DNA of 64,000 nucleotides from Ochotona curzoniae (GCF_017591425.1 NW_024466218.1:16010001-16074000); one strand, 5' to 3'. Shown: positions 1 to 12,603, numbered from the stretch's first letter. Numbers and translations: made by a program. Notes: generated from the letters alone by a model not told the origin.

Positions 1-1850
1 TGGGTGTTGGAGTCAGCCCACACACCTGCCCCACACACATTCCGCCTATATGCAAACCAGTGGTAGCTGCAGCCTAGTTGGAGCAACTTTCAGTAACCCC
101 CACCATGCCTGCCCCCTGCCCTGGTTCCTGTGCTTGCCAGTGTATACAGCACTCTGATCTGGTTCAATCTGTCCTACATCCCATTCAGCTCTCACACATG
201 TCAGTGGGCATTGGAACCTAGTTCAGCCCAAGCAAGCCACTATCCAGTCCACACTGCTGCTGGAGGATGTCACCACCTAGCCATGCCTGCCTCTAGTCCT
301 GGTTCTTATGCTCACCTGCAGGAGTGGCAACCCAAGAGGGTGGTGCCCACTGTTTTTCTACTGGGCCCACTCCCATTCCCAGATCCTGCATTCTCCAGGT
401 GGTTCTGCAGTTTAGCCTGACAGAAGTTGTTCCCTGTGCCAGCCTCTGCCAGCTGGTACTGCAGCAAAGTCCAGAGTACTCACACCCACTCTGGCTTATG
501 CATACACCAAAGGAACAGCCAGTCCAGCCTGGCTTTTTCCAGCTCACAGGTAGGCCACCAGGTGTATAGCCCCGCCCATCCTGGTCTGTCCCTAATCCCA
601 GCTCTCACTCTCAGCAGTGGGAGTGATGGTCCAGCAGGTGGTTCCTGCAGTCCCCCTACTGGTTTCACTGCTACCCCTTCCCCAGGTCTCACATGTGCTG
701 ATTGGGCAGTGCAGTGCTGTCTGGCATGACCTGCCTCATCTTGACATTTTCCATTGGGTGCTGTAGCCTGGCTGTGCCCAGCCCGCCCCTTATTCCAGCT
801 CATGTTTGTGGGGGATGAGACCTAGCCTAGCCTGTCCTACATCCACCCTGGTTCTCACAAATACTGGTGGGTGCAGGAGTCTAGCCCACTCTGGGTCTTC
901 CCAGAACCAGTTGATACCCATGCTGAGAGACACTGCAGTCATGTCCAGACCAGATTGCAGCCACCACTCTAGCTCCCACAGTTACCAGTGGGAATCAGGA
1001 CCTAGCCAGGGCATCCCCTTAGCTCCCCAGCCAGGCCTGTTCCCAGCCACAGGTCTGGTGCATGCCAGAGGTTGAACTGATCTAGTTTGGCATAGCCCCT
1101 CCCTCATCTTGGCCTTTGCCTTTGGATGCTGCAGCCTGGTTTGACCAAGCTGGTCCCCAATCTCAACTCTTGGTGGCGGGTGCTGCTACCTGGCCCTGCT
1201 CAGTGTGTTCCCACCCCGGGCACGTGTGAATTAGTAGGTGATAATAGCCTAGCCTGGCATGACCTATGCTGCAGCCTGGTTTCTGTACTTAACAGCAGGC
1301 TAAGGTTTGCTTCGCCCTGCATCAGCTGCCCTCTTCGAAAACCTACCTAAACATTTGTTTGCATATGGTGTTACCTTGCCCTGGTCTTCCTATAAATGAA
1401 ACCTGCCCCGTGTGCTCACCTTTGGGAGCTGTGGCCCACCAGGGGAGCCTCCCAACTTCCCCCATTAGTTCCACTCCCAGATGCAGATCTCACGCATGTC
1501 ATTGGGTGCTAGGCTCTTAGCTGGCATAGCCTGCTCCCTGTCTCGGCCTTTGTATGGCCTGGTGGATGTTGTGGCCTGGCCCACCCCACAGCTTGTTTGA
1601 GAGTGCCTTTTAAAGTGCTGCAGCCTGACCTGCCCAGTCTGTTCCCAGCCCAAGCACCCGCGAGTGTCAGTGGGTTCTGTGGTCTTGCCTAGCTTGGCTC
1701 GTTACCACTCCAACTCTCTGGCTAACCAACGGAACTTGTAATTCTGCAGAGCTAGGCCCATGCATACCCCACAGAATTACCTCCAAACGTGGTTCTCTTG
1801 TGTGCTGATTAGTGTCATGTCCCAGCCTAGTGTGACCTGTCTCCTGTTCC
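1..1850 (-). mobile_element. Lagomorph LINE-like element, GC-rich degenerate tandem part, antisense
   Basis: The first 110 bases match the right end of the poly-T-headed repeat at 4891-5582; both share 'gctgcagcctag/attggagcaac' followed by 'cccacc'. This segment therefore continues the same element further towards its 5' side. It is built of degenerate units of roughly 60-100 bp recurring around 'ccagtgggtgctgcagcctagcctgg'. It is far richer in G+C than the rest of the window. No reverse transcriptase or other protein is readable. Similarity fades near 1850. The element begins before the window. An L1 3'-UTR origin is my inference from the poly-T (reversed poly-A) seen at the homologous copy. 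Confidence 0.6.
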
Positions 1851-3023
1851 AATACTCACTGTCACAGCCATCATTCTGTAAAATTTTCTTAAATATTTCA
1901 TGCAAATGTGAAAAAAAGTTAGAGTACAGCAATCTCTTGTCACCTGGACTCTTGCATTTCAAATTGTGTTTTGGGGTAGTTCTATAAGAGATCCCATAGT
2001 GAATGAAAACTGCAGTTTTAAATTATATTTAAGGTAAAGTCTGATTTGTAGGTATACATACTGAAAATGTCTCAGGTTTAATAAATGTGAGTATTTAGTA
2101 GGCAGGTGGTCTAAAGTTTTGAGGACATTTATATTTTGTGTCATAAAGGATTTGAATGGTTCTAGAGAGACACATTGGAAGTGTATGTATGATGTCTGCT
2201 AGAGTGTCAGTGCTGCAAATTTAGGATAGCATGTGCTCAAATTTATGGCAGTTGATGACACTACTAAGTATGCAGCTTAATTTTTTAATGAATTTGATGG
2301 AAGAAAATAATTTAAATAATTTTTTGATTCATTGTGAAGCTGATAGGTGAATTTGAATTTCCTGCACATCCTTAAAGGTTGGTGCACATAAATGAATTGT
2401 GATGGAAGTTTTTGACAAATTCTATTAAACTTCCTACTGATTTGTATTTAACCTAGACATTGATATCTTCTTTTGAGAGTAATTTTTAGTATATAGAATA
2501 ATTTTGAGTACAGAAAAATGAAATCCTGTTGTTTGCTGGTTATTGGCTTGTATATTGTTGGTACAGCATTCTTTTGGGATCTGCCGTTTTAAAGGAGTTT
2601 AGATTATCAGATGAATGCAGTGTGAAATTTAATGCAGAAGAATATTTACACAGATCAATAGAGGGTTTAAAAAGAAAAGAGCTCTGTTGTCTTTGCTACA
2701 CTATTAAGTACAAGCATCTTTTAGAGAGAGAAGATATTGTGCACATACATGGTTTGGAAACACAAAGTGCTCATAGCTAAGCACACCGGCATTAATGAAA
2801 TTATGAGAAGCAGAAAAATCTCACTTAAAAAAAACGTACATTTTTCTAGGACATTTTGGTAACTTTGCATGTTATAAACCTAGTAGATCTTCAATTTCTC
2901 TGTTAGTGTTTTTCTGCTTTAGTATCCCCAGAGGTGCTGTGAATGTAATGTGAATAATTTCTGTATTTTATCTTTGTAATATAAAATCTTGTGCTGGGAA
3001 ATATCTAAGGAAAATCACTTTGG

Positions 3024-3141
3024 TTCAAAATGGATTGAAATGTCTGTTTCTCAGAGAACATTCAAAATGGGCTGAAATTTCTGTTTCTTTGTTAGAGAAG
3101 GTTCTAAATGGGCTCAAATGTCTGTTTCTCTGTTAATGAAC
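3024..3141. repeat. Minisatellite, about three units of 37-41 bp
   Basis: Three successive units begin at 3024, 3061 and 3102 with 'ttcaaaatgg', 'ttcaaaatgg' and 'ttctaaatgg'. Each continues into a 'gaaat(g/t)tctgtttct' block. Units differ by a few substitutions and a 4-bp length change. Confidence 0.75.
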
Positions 3142-3296
3142 TAAAATGTCATTTTTTTCATGAACTTTATTAAAAAAGAAACATTTGTGTCTGCAGTGTT
3201 CAAAATTGAGGTGGCTATTGCATATTTAAAGTGGTAACTTATTCTTTTTGAAACTTTCCTGTAACCATGCCTTCATTTTTGGTTTGTTAAATCCTT

Positions 3297-3541
3297 TTTA
3301 TAAAGATTTACTTATTTCTAAGCCAGAGTGATACAAGGGAAAACAGAAATCTTTCCTCTGTAAGCCAGGAGCCAGGAACTCATCCAGGTTTCAAATGTAG
3401 GTGACAGGGACTAAATTCCTTGAGCCATTGGCTGCTGCTTTCCAAGATTGGTGTTGGGGAGCTAGATCAGAAGTAGAGTGGCTGGAACCCAGATGGGGTG
3501 CTTTGTGGTGGCTTAACACTGAGCCACAGCACCTGCTGGTT
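3297..3541 (-). mobile_element. Lagomorph C-type SINE, antisense, old
   Basis: Starts with 'ataaagatttacttattt' (reversed A-rich tail) and runs through 'gccaggagccaggaactc' and 'ggtggcttaacactgagccacagcacc' (reversed tRNA-like head). It is strongly diverged and ends about 50 bp before exon 3. Confidence 0.8.
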
Positions 3542-3577
3542 TGTTAATTTAAAAGACAATTTATATGTTTGCGTTGA

Positions 3578-3736
<159 letters not shown>

Positions 3737-4051
3737 TAAGTATTATATTCATTGAATCCTGGAGTGGGGAATGTCTGCCACAAAATCATTTTGTCTGATT
3801 CTGCCAAGGCAACTGCAGATGCGACTCAGCATTCGATCATTCTGTAGTAGATAGTTTTGTATGGCCGGTGAATAATGTGATAAATAATGCAGTGTCCCTC
3901 GGCAGAAAAAAGGTTATACATCCCTAAATCTATAGTTAGGATTTTTTAACCATTTTCCTTTCTGGAAATCTATTCAGGTTATACTCAGTCTAGTTTTCCA
4001 TGTGAAGCCTAATTAAGTACATATGATTTAGTCATTTCTCTCTCTCTCTCT

Positions 4052-4240
4052 TCTTTTTTTTCTTAATTTTTGTTTGAAAGGTCGAGTTAAAGAGAGATGG
4101 AGAGACCATTTTCTACCCACTGGTTCACTTTGTGTGGCTGCTGCTGGGCCAGGCTTGCTCCATCCTGGTCTCCCACATTAGCAGGCCCCAGATATCTGGG
4201 CTGTCTTGTGGTTTTCCCCAGCCATTAGCAGCTTGTAAAT
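4052..4240 (-). mobile_element. SINE fragment, antisense
   Basis: A T-rich start is followed by 'gtttgaaaggtcgagttaaagagag' and 'cccactggttcac', then 'ctggtctcccacat' and 'ttttccccagccattagcag'. The tRNA-like head is missing, so the copy is 5'-truncated. Confidence 0.7.
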
Positions 4241-4397
4241 GGAAATAGAGTATTTGACATATAGTGTATGTACATTTTTGGCCTTTGGTAGGAGTTTTCT
4301 TTGTCCTATGGGTGACAATTAGGGTGATTAGCAGAATATAAAAGCAGTATTTTGCCAATGACAGAAAAGTCAGATGTTTAAAAATTAAATTCTGTTA

Positions 4398-4655
4398 AGC
4401 ATTTATTTCAAAGTCGGTTACAGAAAGAGGGAGAGACAGAGCTTCTATCTGCTGGTTCGCTCCCCAGAAGGTTGCCATGGCCGGTGTAGGGCCAAACTGA
4501 AGTTAGGATCTGGGAGCCTCATCCTGTTTCTATCATAGGTAGCAAGAGCCCGAGCACTTGGGCCATCCTGTGCTGATTTCCCAGGCCATTAGCAACCAGA
4601 GAATGAACTGGTGCCCATAGGGGATTCTGGCATTGCAGGCAATGGCAATACCTGC
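4398..4655 (-). mobile_element. C-type SINE, antisense, diverged
   Basis: Shows 'aagtcggttacagaaagagg', 'tctgctggttcgctcccca', 'ggatctgggagcctc' and ends in 'ggcattgcaggcaatggc', the reversed SINE order from tail to head. Confidence 0.75.
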
Positions 4656-4890
4656 TCTACTGTAATATTGGTTCCAAAAGTCATTTTTTTTTTTTTAAAT
4701 TTAAAATAACCTTTGGTGGTATCTGGTTATTAGTGTTCTAAGAAAGACTTCCTAGGATTTCTAGCCTCTATCTCCCAGAGTGTAGCTGCAGAGTGACCTT
4801 CCCAGAGAGAGGAAAATTCTGGACTCTCACAAGCCAAGTCTTGGGGCTGTGAGCTGTGGGGCGTGAGATTTTCAGTTGGAAATGGAAGCA

Positions 4891-5582
4891 AATTTTTTTT
4901 TTCATATTTTAATTATTCTTTTGACAATCTACATGGTTAATTAGGGTAAAAAGGTTCAAGGGCTACAGGAAAGTGGGTAAGACTATTATTTCCATATTGT
5001 TTCCTTCATGTATCTGAGGTAAAGGGGAATATAAGGGAGAAGCCCCACCCACTCTCCCACCCACCCCAGGTCCCAGATGTGGGGCATGCTCTGAGGGCTT
5101 GTTCAAGTGCTTTTGATAGTTCAACAGTTATGAATTGCTGCCAGTCTTGCCACTCCAAGCATGGTGAGGTCGTTGAAGAATCCACTGATTGACATAGTCC
5201 ATCATTGCATCTCTGTTTGTCTAGTTTTTCACTGCCAACATATAGCTGAGGTGGTTGATTGACTTATTTTGTCCTCTGTCTTTTCATGGTTAGGGTTCTG
5301 AGTCCGGCATTTTGATTGGAGAGATCCCCAAAGAAACTTTGTCTGAGGTGTTCCCAGACCAGATTCTTGTATGTAGCATCAAGCACAGGGCCTGGCACAG
5401 TTCATTGCCCCAATCAGCTGGTGCTTGCAATTGCTGAGTTGTTTCTGTTTCCAGCCCTGATTTCCACTGGAACCAATGGGTGTTGCATTCCAGCCTGATT
5501 TTGCCCAGCACACACTCAGCCCTCACATAAACCAGTGGGAGCTGCAGCCTATTTGGAGCAACCTACAATAACTCCCACCTGT
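4891..5582 (-). mobile_element. LINE-like element 3' part, antisense, with short target duplication
   Basis: Begins with a T run (reversed poly-A) and then 'ggctacaggaaagtgggtaag', 'gtggggcatgctc' and 'agtgcttttgatagttcaac'. The right end is homologous to window bases 1-110. ATGGAAGC occurs immediately left (4882) and right (5583), consistent with an 8-bp or slightly longer target duplication. Copies of the left half recur at 13485-13735 and 53335-53493. No coding capacity is seen; I infer the 3' untranslated tail of a lagomorph L1. Confidence 0.7.
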
Positions 5583-5783
5583 ATGGAAGCCAGATAAAAG
5601 CTTGATTTTTGTTTTGTCTTTTTAGGAGCAATGTTTCAGTACTCTGGTAAGCTGCAAAGGTGGTGCCTGATAGATTTTTTGCGAGTTTTTAAGCTTGTTA
5701 GGAAATTTCAAATTTCAGTTTTTGATGGGTCAGTTTTTACTTTTTATGATGCTCAGCCAGTCGTAATTAAGAGCTAATAACAG

Positions 5784-6105
5784 GGACCGGCGCAGTGACT
5801 TAGCAAACTAATCTTTCGCCCGAAGTGCCAGAATTCCATATGACTCCTGGTTTGTGTCTGGGCTGCTCCACTTCTGATCCAGCTCCCTGCCAATGGCATG
5901 GGGAAGCAGTGGAGTGTGGCTCAGGTCCTTGGGCCCCTGCAGCCACATGGGAAACCCAGAAGAAACTCCTGGCTCCCAGCTTCAGACCAAATCAATTCAG
6001 GCCATTGTGGCCATTTGAGAAGTGAACTAGCAAATAGAAAACCTCTTTCTCTGTCTATGTAAATCTGCCTCTCAAATAAAAGTAAATCAATCTTAAAAAA
6101 ACGAA
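5784..6105 (+). mobile_element. C-type SINE, full length, with 15-bp target duplication
   Basis: Runs from 'ggaccggcgcagtgacttagc' to the 'aatcttaaaaaaacg' tail. The sequence aagagctaa(t/c)aacag flanks it at 5769-5783 and 6106-6120 with one mismatch. That is a clear target-site duplication and fixes both ends. Confidence 0.92.
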
Positions 6106-6599
6106 AAGAGCTAACAACAGGGCTGTAATAGCCCTCAATAGCATCTTTGCTTTGTGACACACGGGCTAGTCTAGGCTCATTGAAGAAGTTTGAACTCCAG
6201 ACCTGAAATCTGTGAAGAAATTGTGATTTGTGATGTGGTATAGACCTTAACTTTTGTATGTATTACAAAATATGTTTATTTTAGACTATGTCAGAGTTGA
6301 GACATATTATTTCCTTATTAACATGCCCATCTTAATTAAATATGAAACAGAAGGATCATATTTTGCCTTGATTTTTTTTTGTCCGGATGGCTCACTAATC
6401 TTTTTCATGTATCTAAATTTTTAAAAGTCTTACCTCAGTTATTTCTGAGCATATTGATGGGAAACATTAACATTATGATTTATGAATAGACACCTATTTC
6501 TGCCCTTACTTTATCCCTCCTAGAAGACAATGGCAAATCATTTTTGTGCATAGTAGAGTTCAGTAAGATTGAAAATTTCCAAGGTGCTATTCCAGTTTT

Positions 6600-6800
6600 G
6601 TAAAAACTCTGCGTGTAGTAACTGTACATGTTTATGAGGTAACTGTGACATTTTACCATATTTTAATAGATGTATACAGTTTGTAATGGTTGCTAATTGG
6701 CATATCTGTCACCCAAGACATTTCTCATTTCTTTATGTTAGGCACAAAATCTTCTCTATGACTTGCAGCATGCACTTTCTCCATTTTGTTGCTGTGATAT
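6600..6800 (+). mobile_element. Old mammalian L1 3' fragment
   Basis: The stretch 'gatgtatacagtttgtaatgg ... gctaattggcatatctgtcaccc ... atttctcatttctttatgtt' resembles the 3' region of ancient L1M subfamilies. It is diverged and the ends are approximate. Confidence 0.55.
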
Positions 6801-6924
6801 CATTCACATACTATAAAATGCATTGCTTTTTTTCTGTTGCCATTTTGTTCTTGCTGCATTAGGAATCTTGTCTTCATTAATGAATGGATACATGTTTATG
6901 TATTAGCTCTCTTTTTACTGTTTT

Positions 6925-7300
6925 TTTTTAAGTTTTATTTATTTGTTTTTATTGTTATTAACATTGTATTATGTGATACAGTTTTATAGGCACTGGGATT
7001 CCCCCCACCCCTCCCATAACCCTCCCCCTATAGTGGATTCCTCCACCTTGCTGCATAACCACAGTTCAAGTTCAGTTGAGATTCCTTCATTGCAAGCATA
7101 TACCTAGCATAAAGTCCAGCATCTTATTGTCCAGATAAGTTCAGTGACTTCTTGGGGAGACAAGTCTGGTCTGAAGGTAGAGCTAACAGAGTAAAGTTCC
7201 GGTCAGTTAAAAGCCCCAACAAAACATCAGCATCAATATACAATGTTATGGAATTAATTGACATAGTATTGAGTAAACAATATGTTAAAAATAATGCAAG
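6925..7300 (-). mobile_element. Second lagomorph LINE tail family, antisense
   Basis: A T run is followed by 'atgtgatacagttttatagg', a C-rich block ('ccccccacccctccc'), 'cattgcaagcatatacctag' and 'gtccagcatcttattgtcc'. The layout parallels the 4891 element (poly-T, C-rich block, unique tail) but the sequence differs. It resembles a lagomorph L1 3' end as I recall it; no protein is readable. Confidence 0.6.
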
Positions 7301-7309
7301 TTCACTGGC

Positions 7310-7645
7310 TTTTTAAAGACTTATCTATTTATTTAAAAGGCAGAGTTTAGAAAGAGAGGGAGGGAGGAAGTGAGAAAGTGACAGAAGCCGAGATCTTCCA
7401 TGCGCTGGTTTACTGTCCAAATGGCCTGTATGACTGGAGCTGGGCCAGTCTGAAGCCAAGGGCCAGGAGCTGGTTGGTCTTCCACATGGTTGGTAGGGGC
7501 CTGAGAGCTTGGGCCATCTTCTGCTGCTTTGCTAGGCTAATGGAAAGGAGCTAGATTGGAACAAGAGCAGCCCAGACATGAACCAGCATCCATATGGGAT
7601 GCTGGCATCACAGTTGGCAGCTTAACCCTCTGCAGCATAATGTCC
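7310..7645 (-). mobile_element. C-type SINE, antisense
   Basis: Contains 'ttaaagacttatctatttat', 'gagatcttccatgcgctggtt' and 'catatgggatgctggcatcac' in reversed order. It lies directly against an oppositely oriented SINE starting near 7650. Confidence 0.8.
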
Positions 7646-7649
7646 TGGC

Positions 7650-7885
7650 TGCACCACATCTGACCTGACTTCCTGCTTATGGCCTGGTAAAACAATGGAG
7701 CATGACTCAAGTCCTTGGGCCCCTGACCCAGAAGAAGCTCCAGGCTCCTGACTTCAGGATACTTTTAGCTCTGGCTGTTGTGGTCAATTGGAGAATGAAC
7801 CAGTGTATGGAAGGTATCTCTCTGTCTCTGCTTCTGTCTGTACTTCTGTCTTTCAAATCAGATTAAATAAATGTTTTTTTTAAAA
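7650..7885 (+). mobile_element. C-type SINE, sense, 5'-truncated
   Basis: Starts inside the SINE body ('tgacttcctgcttatggcctgg'). It continues through 'gtccttgggcccctgaccc' and 'aatgaaccagtgtatggaagg' to an A/T-rich tail. Confidence 0.8.
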
Positions 7886-8033
7886 AATTGTTAAAATTTT
7901 TGAGAGAAAAATATCATGTTAAAAGTGTTACATGGATTTAAAGTTGCTAACTAAATATCTGTGTAATCTGCCGAATAGTTACAGCTTGAAATAGAGACCT
8001 CATTTCCTTTTATCATATCCTATTTATTTGTAG

Positions 8034-8240
<207 letters not shown>

Positions 8241-8311
8241 TGAACGATGTCTATTGTAGTATATCGTGACACTATGAGTTCTTTCATATCCTCTTAGCTT
8301 TAATTGTTTAA

Positions 8312-8440
8312 TACCATTTTTTTGAGATACAGTTTATGTAACATAGAATTTACTATTGGAAAACATGCTATTTCATTGTTTAATAGATTCAGAGAGGTTT
8401 GTTTTTTATCATCATGACTTATTTTCATCACCCATGTGGG
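8312..8440 (+). mobile_element. Old L1 3' fragment (probable)
   Basis: 'ttttgagatacagtttatgtaacatag' followed by 'ttcatcaccca' follows the order of a well-known ancient L1 3' segment ('gagatataattcacataccataaaattcacc'). It is heavily diverged. Confidence 0.45.
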
Positions 8441-8649
8441 AAGTTGGGGCAAGGCGGGAACGTGATTTATTAGCAGTACCTTTGGAAATCAGTATTTGAT
8501 GTATAGCTGGCTAAGTTACCTTCACCCCTCTCTGTTGCCTTCATTTTGAATTATAAAACTCAGTGTAATTCTGAGCTTACGTTTTCACAATGTAACTTTG
8601 TGAATACGCTTTCACAAAGTTTTGTTACATAATATAAGATCCCTTTTGT

Positions 8650-8965
8650 GTGTTGCTGTGGTGCAGTGGTCTAAGCTGCTACGTGCATTGCCGACACCCT
8701 ATATGAATGTTGTTGGAATTTGAGCTGCTCCATTTATGCACCCGGGAGAGCAGCTGAAGCTGGCTTAAGTCCTTGGGCCCTGCCAACCATGTAGGATCCC
8801 CAGATGAAGCTCCTGGCTTCTGTCTTCAGCTTGGCTGATCCCTGACCTAACCCTGTCCACTGTGATCATTTAGGAAATAAATCAGTGGACAGAAGTTCCT
8901 CTGTCTCCTTCTCTGTGTCGGTAACTAACTTTCAAATAAATTAATCCTTTTTTTGATAAAAGCTG
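8650..8965 (+). mobile_element. C-type SINE, sense
   Basis: Head 'gctgtggtgcagtggtctaag', body 'agtccttgggccctgccaacc' and end 'aactttcaaataaattaatcc'. It is 32 bp from the antisense copy at 8998, forming a tail-to-tail pair. Confidence 0.82.
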
Positions 8966-8997
8966 TTGCAATTGTTTAGAGACTTTTCATTTAAAAT

Positions 8998-9320
8998 ATT
9001 TAATAAGATTTATTTATTTTTATTGCAAAGTCAGATTTACAGAGAGAAAGAGAGACAGATTTTCTGTCCACTAGTTCACTCCCCAGTCGGCCTCGACGGC
9101 AAGAGCTGAGCTAATCCAAAGCCAGGAGCCAGGAGCCTCTTCCGGGTCTTCCACATGGGTGCAGGGTCCCCAGACTTAGGGGCTGTCCTTGACTTTCGTG
9201 GGCTACACGCAGGAAGCTGGATAGGAAGTGAGGCTGTTGGGATTAGAACCAGCAGCCACATAGGATTCTTGTGCATACAAGGCGAGGACTTTAACCAGTA
9301 GGCTACTGCGTGGGAGCCCC
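8998..9320 (-). mobile_element. C-type SINE, antisense, well preserved
   Basis: 'aataagatttatttatttttattgc' starts the reversed tail. It runs through 'ggtcttccacatgggtgcaggg' and ends at 'caaggcgaggactttaaccagtaggctactgcg', the reversed tRNA-like head. Confidence 0.88.
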
Positions 9321-12300
9321 ATCTGTGGGTTTTGTTATGTGTAGGGACTGGATAGGGATGCTATAATAGATTCCCTATGGTTACTAATAAATGGCTTGTG
9401 TATTTCTCATTTCTCAGTCATTGCAACACCACACCATTGTGTCCACTGCTTTCCTGTGTCTTTCGATGTCCAGTTGCCCCTCTGTGTCGTTCTGTCCTCT
9501 CTTCTTTCCTGGAATGTGCCCTCTCTGCTTCACACTGGCTAATGTTTCTCTGTCTGTTTAAACATTTCCTTACCCTATTTATTCTGTCATCTTAATTCTC
9601 TGGCTTCAGATCTTAGTAGCTTGCATCAGTGCTAACTTATATTCTCAGAGACCAAATAGTAGCCATTGAAACCTGTAATGTCTTTTCTTAAGGAGAACAA
9701 TACATATTGTTTGGAACATTGTTAGGCAACTGTTCCCTCTTTGAAGGAAGGTGTTTCGCTTTCTTGGCACTTTGTATTGATCTGTCCTTAGTGCTGCTAT
9801 TTGAGGTTTTGAACCAGTTTGTCCCTGCTATTCATGAAGAAAAGTTGTTTTGAAAATGAGAGCATGCATTAAATTGGAAGCATGGACACCTGGTTTGGAG
9901 TACTTTACCATGGGAAGAACACTGCAATGAGACAGACTTTTGGTCGAGTAGTAAACTTAAAATATATTTTAAACTGATCAAATCAGATGTTTAGAATGCA
10001 TGATTTTTAGAGTCCCGTGTCCCTCCTCATATTTTATGATACTAAAAGTACTGACATAGCAAATAACCAGGGTTATTTGTGGATCTAGAGTTGGGGATTT
10101 AATGTTAGTTTGGAATGAAGTTGTTCTTGTCAATTTGAAGTTGCTGTTGTGTTGTGTTTATGGCATTCCTTTTTGTTCCTGCAGTGTGTTTATGTAAAGC
10201 TTTATAATGCAGGGCTTGTGTACTCTGAATGATTGACTGCATATGTAAATTTTCTTCTTGCTGTTCAGTGCCTGCTTCTTGACTTAAATGTTTGAGAAGC
10301 TTTCTGAAAAACAACTCTGTTTACTGGAAGCATGAGCCATTTGCCTTTTCTAATTCCAGGGAAAATGTAATGTGGTATTTGTTATGATTTTAACTTTTCA
10401 GAGCGGATACCCTTTGATATTTATTGCTCTTAACTTACAACTGTACTGAGGCAGTTAAGATTTTCTTAAAATTGTGTTACAATGGCATTCTCTTTTTCAT
10501 TTTTGTAGTTAACACAAAAAGAACGGTTGTGTAAGATTGCACTCTGTTCCTTGGAACTCTTGATATTATCTTTGATACAGACTTAAAAACTGGGAAGGAA
10601 TTTGGATGCTCCGTATTTGCGTTTTCCTTCAGAAGGAATGGGTTGTCGATCTAATGCTTATATTTCTTCTACTACTAGTTTTAGAAGAGAATTGAATATT
10701 TAAGTAGATAAGATTTAAGTGGTTGCAGCTGAATGGTTTATTTCTTGTTACGTTTTGATTTTGCTGGCATTGATTTTTTACTGTGACTGTATATAATTGT
10801 TGAGAAGGCAGTGGCTTGATAATAAAAAGGTTTACATAAATCCTAATAAAAGCAAAGAATTGTTAGTGTACATTGTACCCATGAGTCTAAATAAGTAGCA
10901 TAGTGACAATTTTCAAAGTGCAATGTAAGAAAGTTCACTCAGTTATTGAACTGATTCTGTCTTGGTAGCCTAGGGATAATGAGATGAGAGAACTATGAAA
11001 TGAAGATTAACTATTGAAATGGGCTGTGAAAAGATAGTATTACATAATTATTGAGCACAGATTTCAACTCCAAGCTGAATTTAAGACTCTTATTCTGATT
11101 TATTGCTCAAATATGAAAGTTGAATTAGCTGCACTGAATAACTGAAGTTGAAAAGCAGCTCTTCAAGTTTGACATTTTTTAAAACCAAATTCTTTCGGAA
11201 TGAATGTTATGGAATTAACCTCTGGTGATTTTGTGTCATTATGAACAAACCTAACTTTCCTTTGAGAAAAAATGAATATGCGAAATGGAAACGAAACGGA
11301 GTTGTTCTCAGCTTATGTCTTATTTTTTTATAGCATCGATTTCTTAAAGTTGTAGGGAGCAGGAAGAAATGAGTGTGTTAAAATAGGCTACCCCCATCTT
11401 CCTAATTTTCACTTTTACATTTTCCTAATTTTTACAAGAACAATGTGTTTCTGTTTGATTTATGAAAATAATAAAAGACCATATGTCTGGCCATGTTTTT
11501 AAGCTTTCCTTGTTTGTGACTTAGCCTTTTAAAAATGATTGTGAGGCTTATTTGAGCATAGTTGCCCATTGTTCCTGTATGACTCCATTTTTCAGCTTGT
11601 CATATTGTTGGAGTTTTATGACTAGGATGCATATCCACCTGGGGTTTTGGATGTGACTACCCAGCTTTAGTGTTTGATTTATATTTGAATCCATGTCTTT
11701 AGACATGAAAGGTTAGTGCAAAAGCATGCTTTTCTCCTTTCTCCTTTTCATTTTAGTAGCTCAGCTTGATGCCTTTGGAATGTGCTTCAGTTCCTGTCAT
11801 TTTGATTAAGAGTAGGCAGAGGAAGTAAGAACTAGATGAAAAATGCTCGCATTCAGTGAGACACAGCCGAGTTGGGGGATGCTGAGTGTAGCAGGGGAGC
11901 ATTGCTGTGCTGAAGATGTCATGCTGCAGACACCCTGGTGAGCGCCGGCCAGGCGTCACTGTGAGGCCGGGCTCTGGAAATCTGGTTTGATGGCCAAAAT
12001 GGATTATTATTTTCTTCTTTTTAGTTGACCCAGGCATAGTTTCTGAAGGAGTAGTTCATACCAGTTAGTTTAAAAAGTTACTAATCTATGGCCTACTACA
12101 GTAGCCATGTGTTACAAAGGGAGAGGTAACAGGATCATTTTTTTGTGTAGTCACACAAGATGGTGTAGTGAGAAAGTTAGTAGTGACAGTAATGATGATA
12201 AAATCTCATCCATCCAGTTCAGGCTTTTTACAGGTAGTTCACTTGATCAAAGTACATTTTTTAGAAGGTTGAATAAAAAAGATATTGCTAATTTAGGTGA

Positions 12301-12603
12301 ATGAAGTAATTATGTAAATACAAGTTATTAAATATATAAAGTAATAAATATATAGTAATTATAGTTACTGTGAGAGAATAAACTGGTTGGTAAAAGTAGA
12401 ATGATAGAAACTTTCAAAAACAAGATATTGCCTTATGCATAGGGGTTGCAATTATTGTCAAAGTGTGGACTAAAGACTAGTTTAGAAATAAACATGAACT
12501 GAGTAAATTTGGTGATAGTTAACACATTACATTGGTTTGAGAACCTAAAAGGTAACACAACTCAGAAGAAACTGGCTTTCAAAGAGTAATTTGACCTGAG
12601 CTT

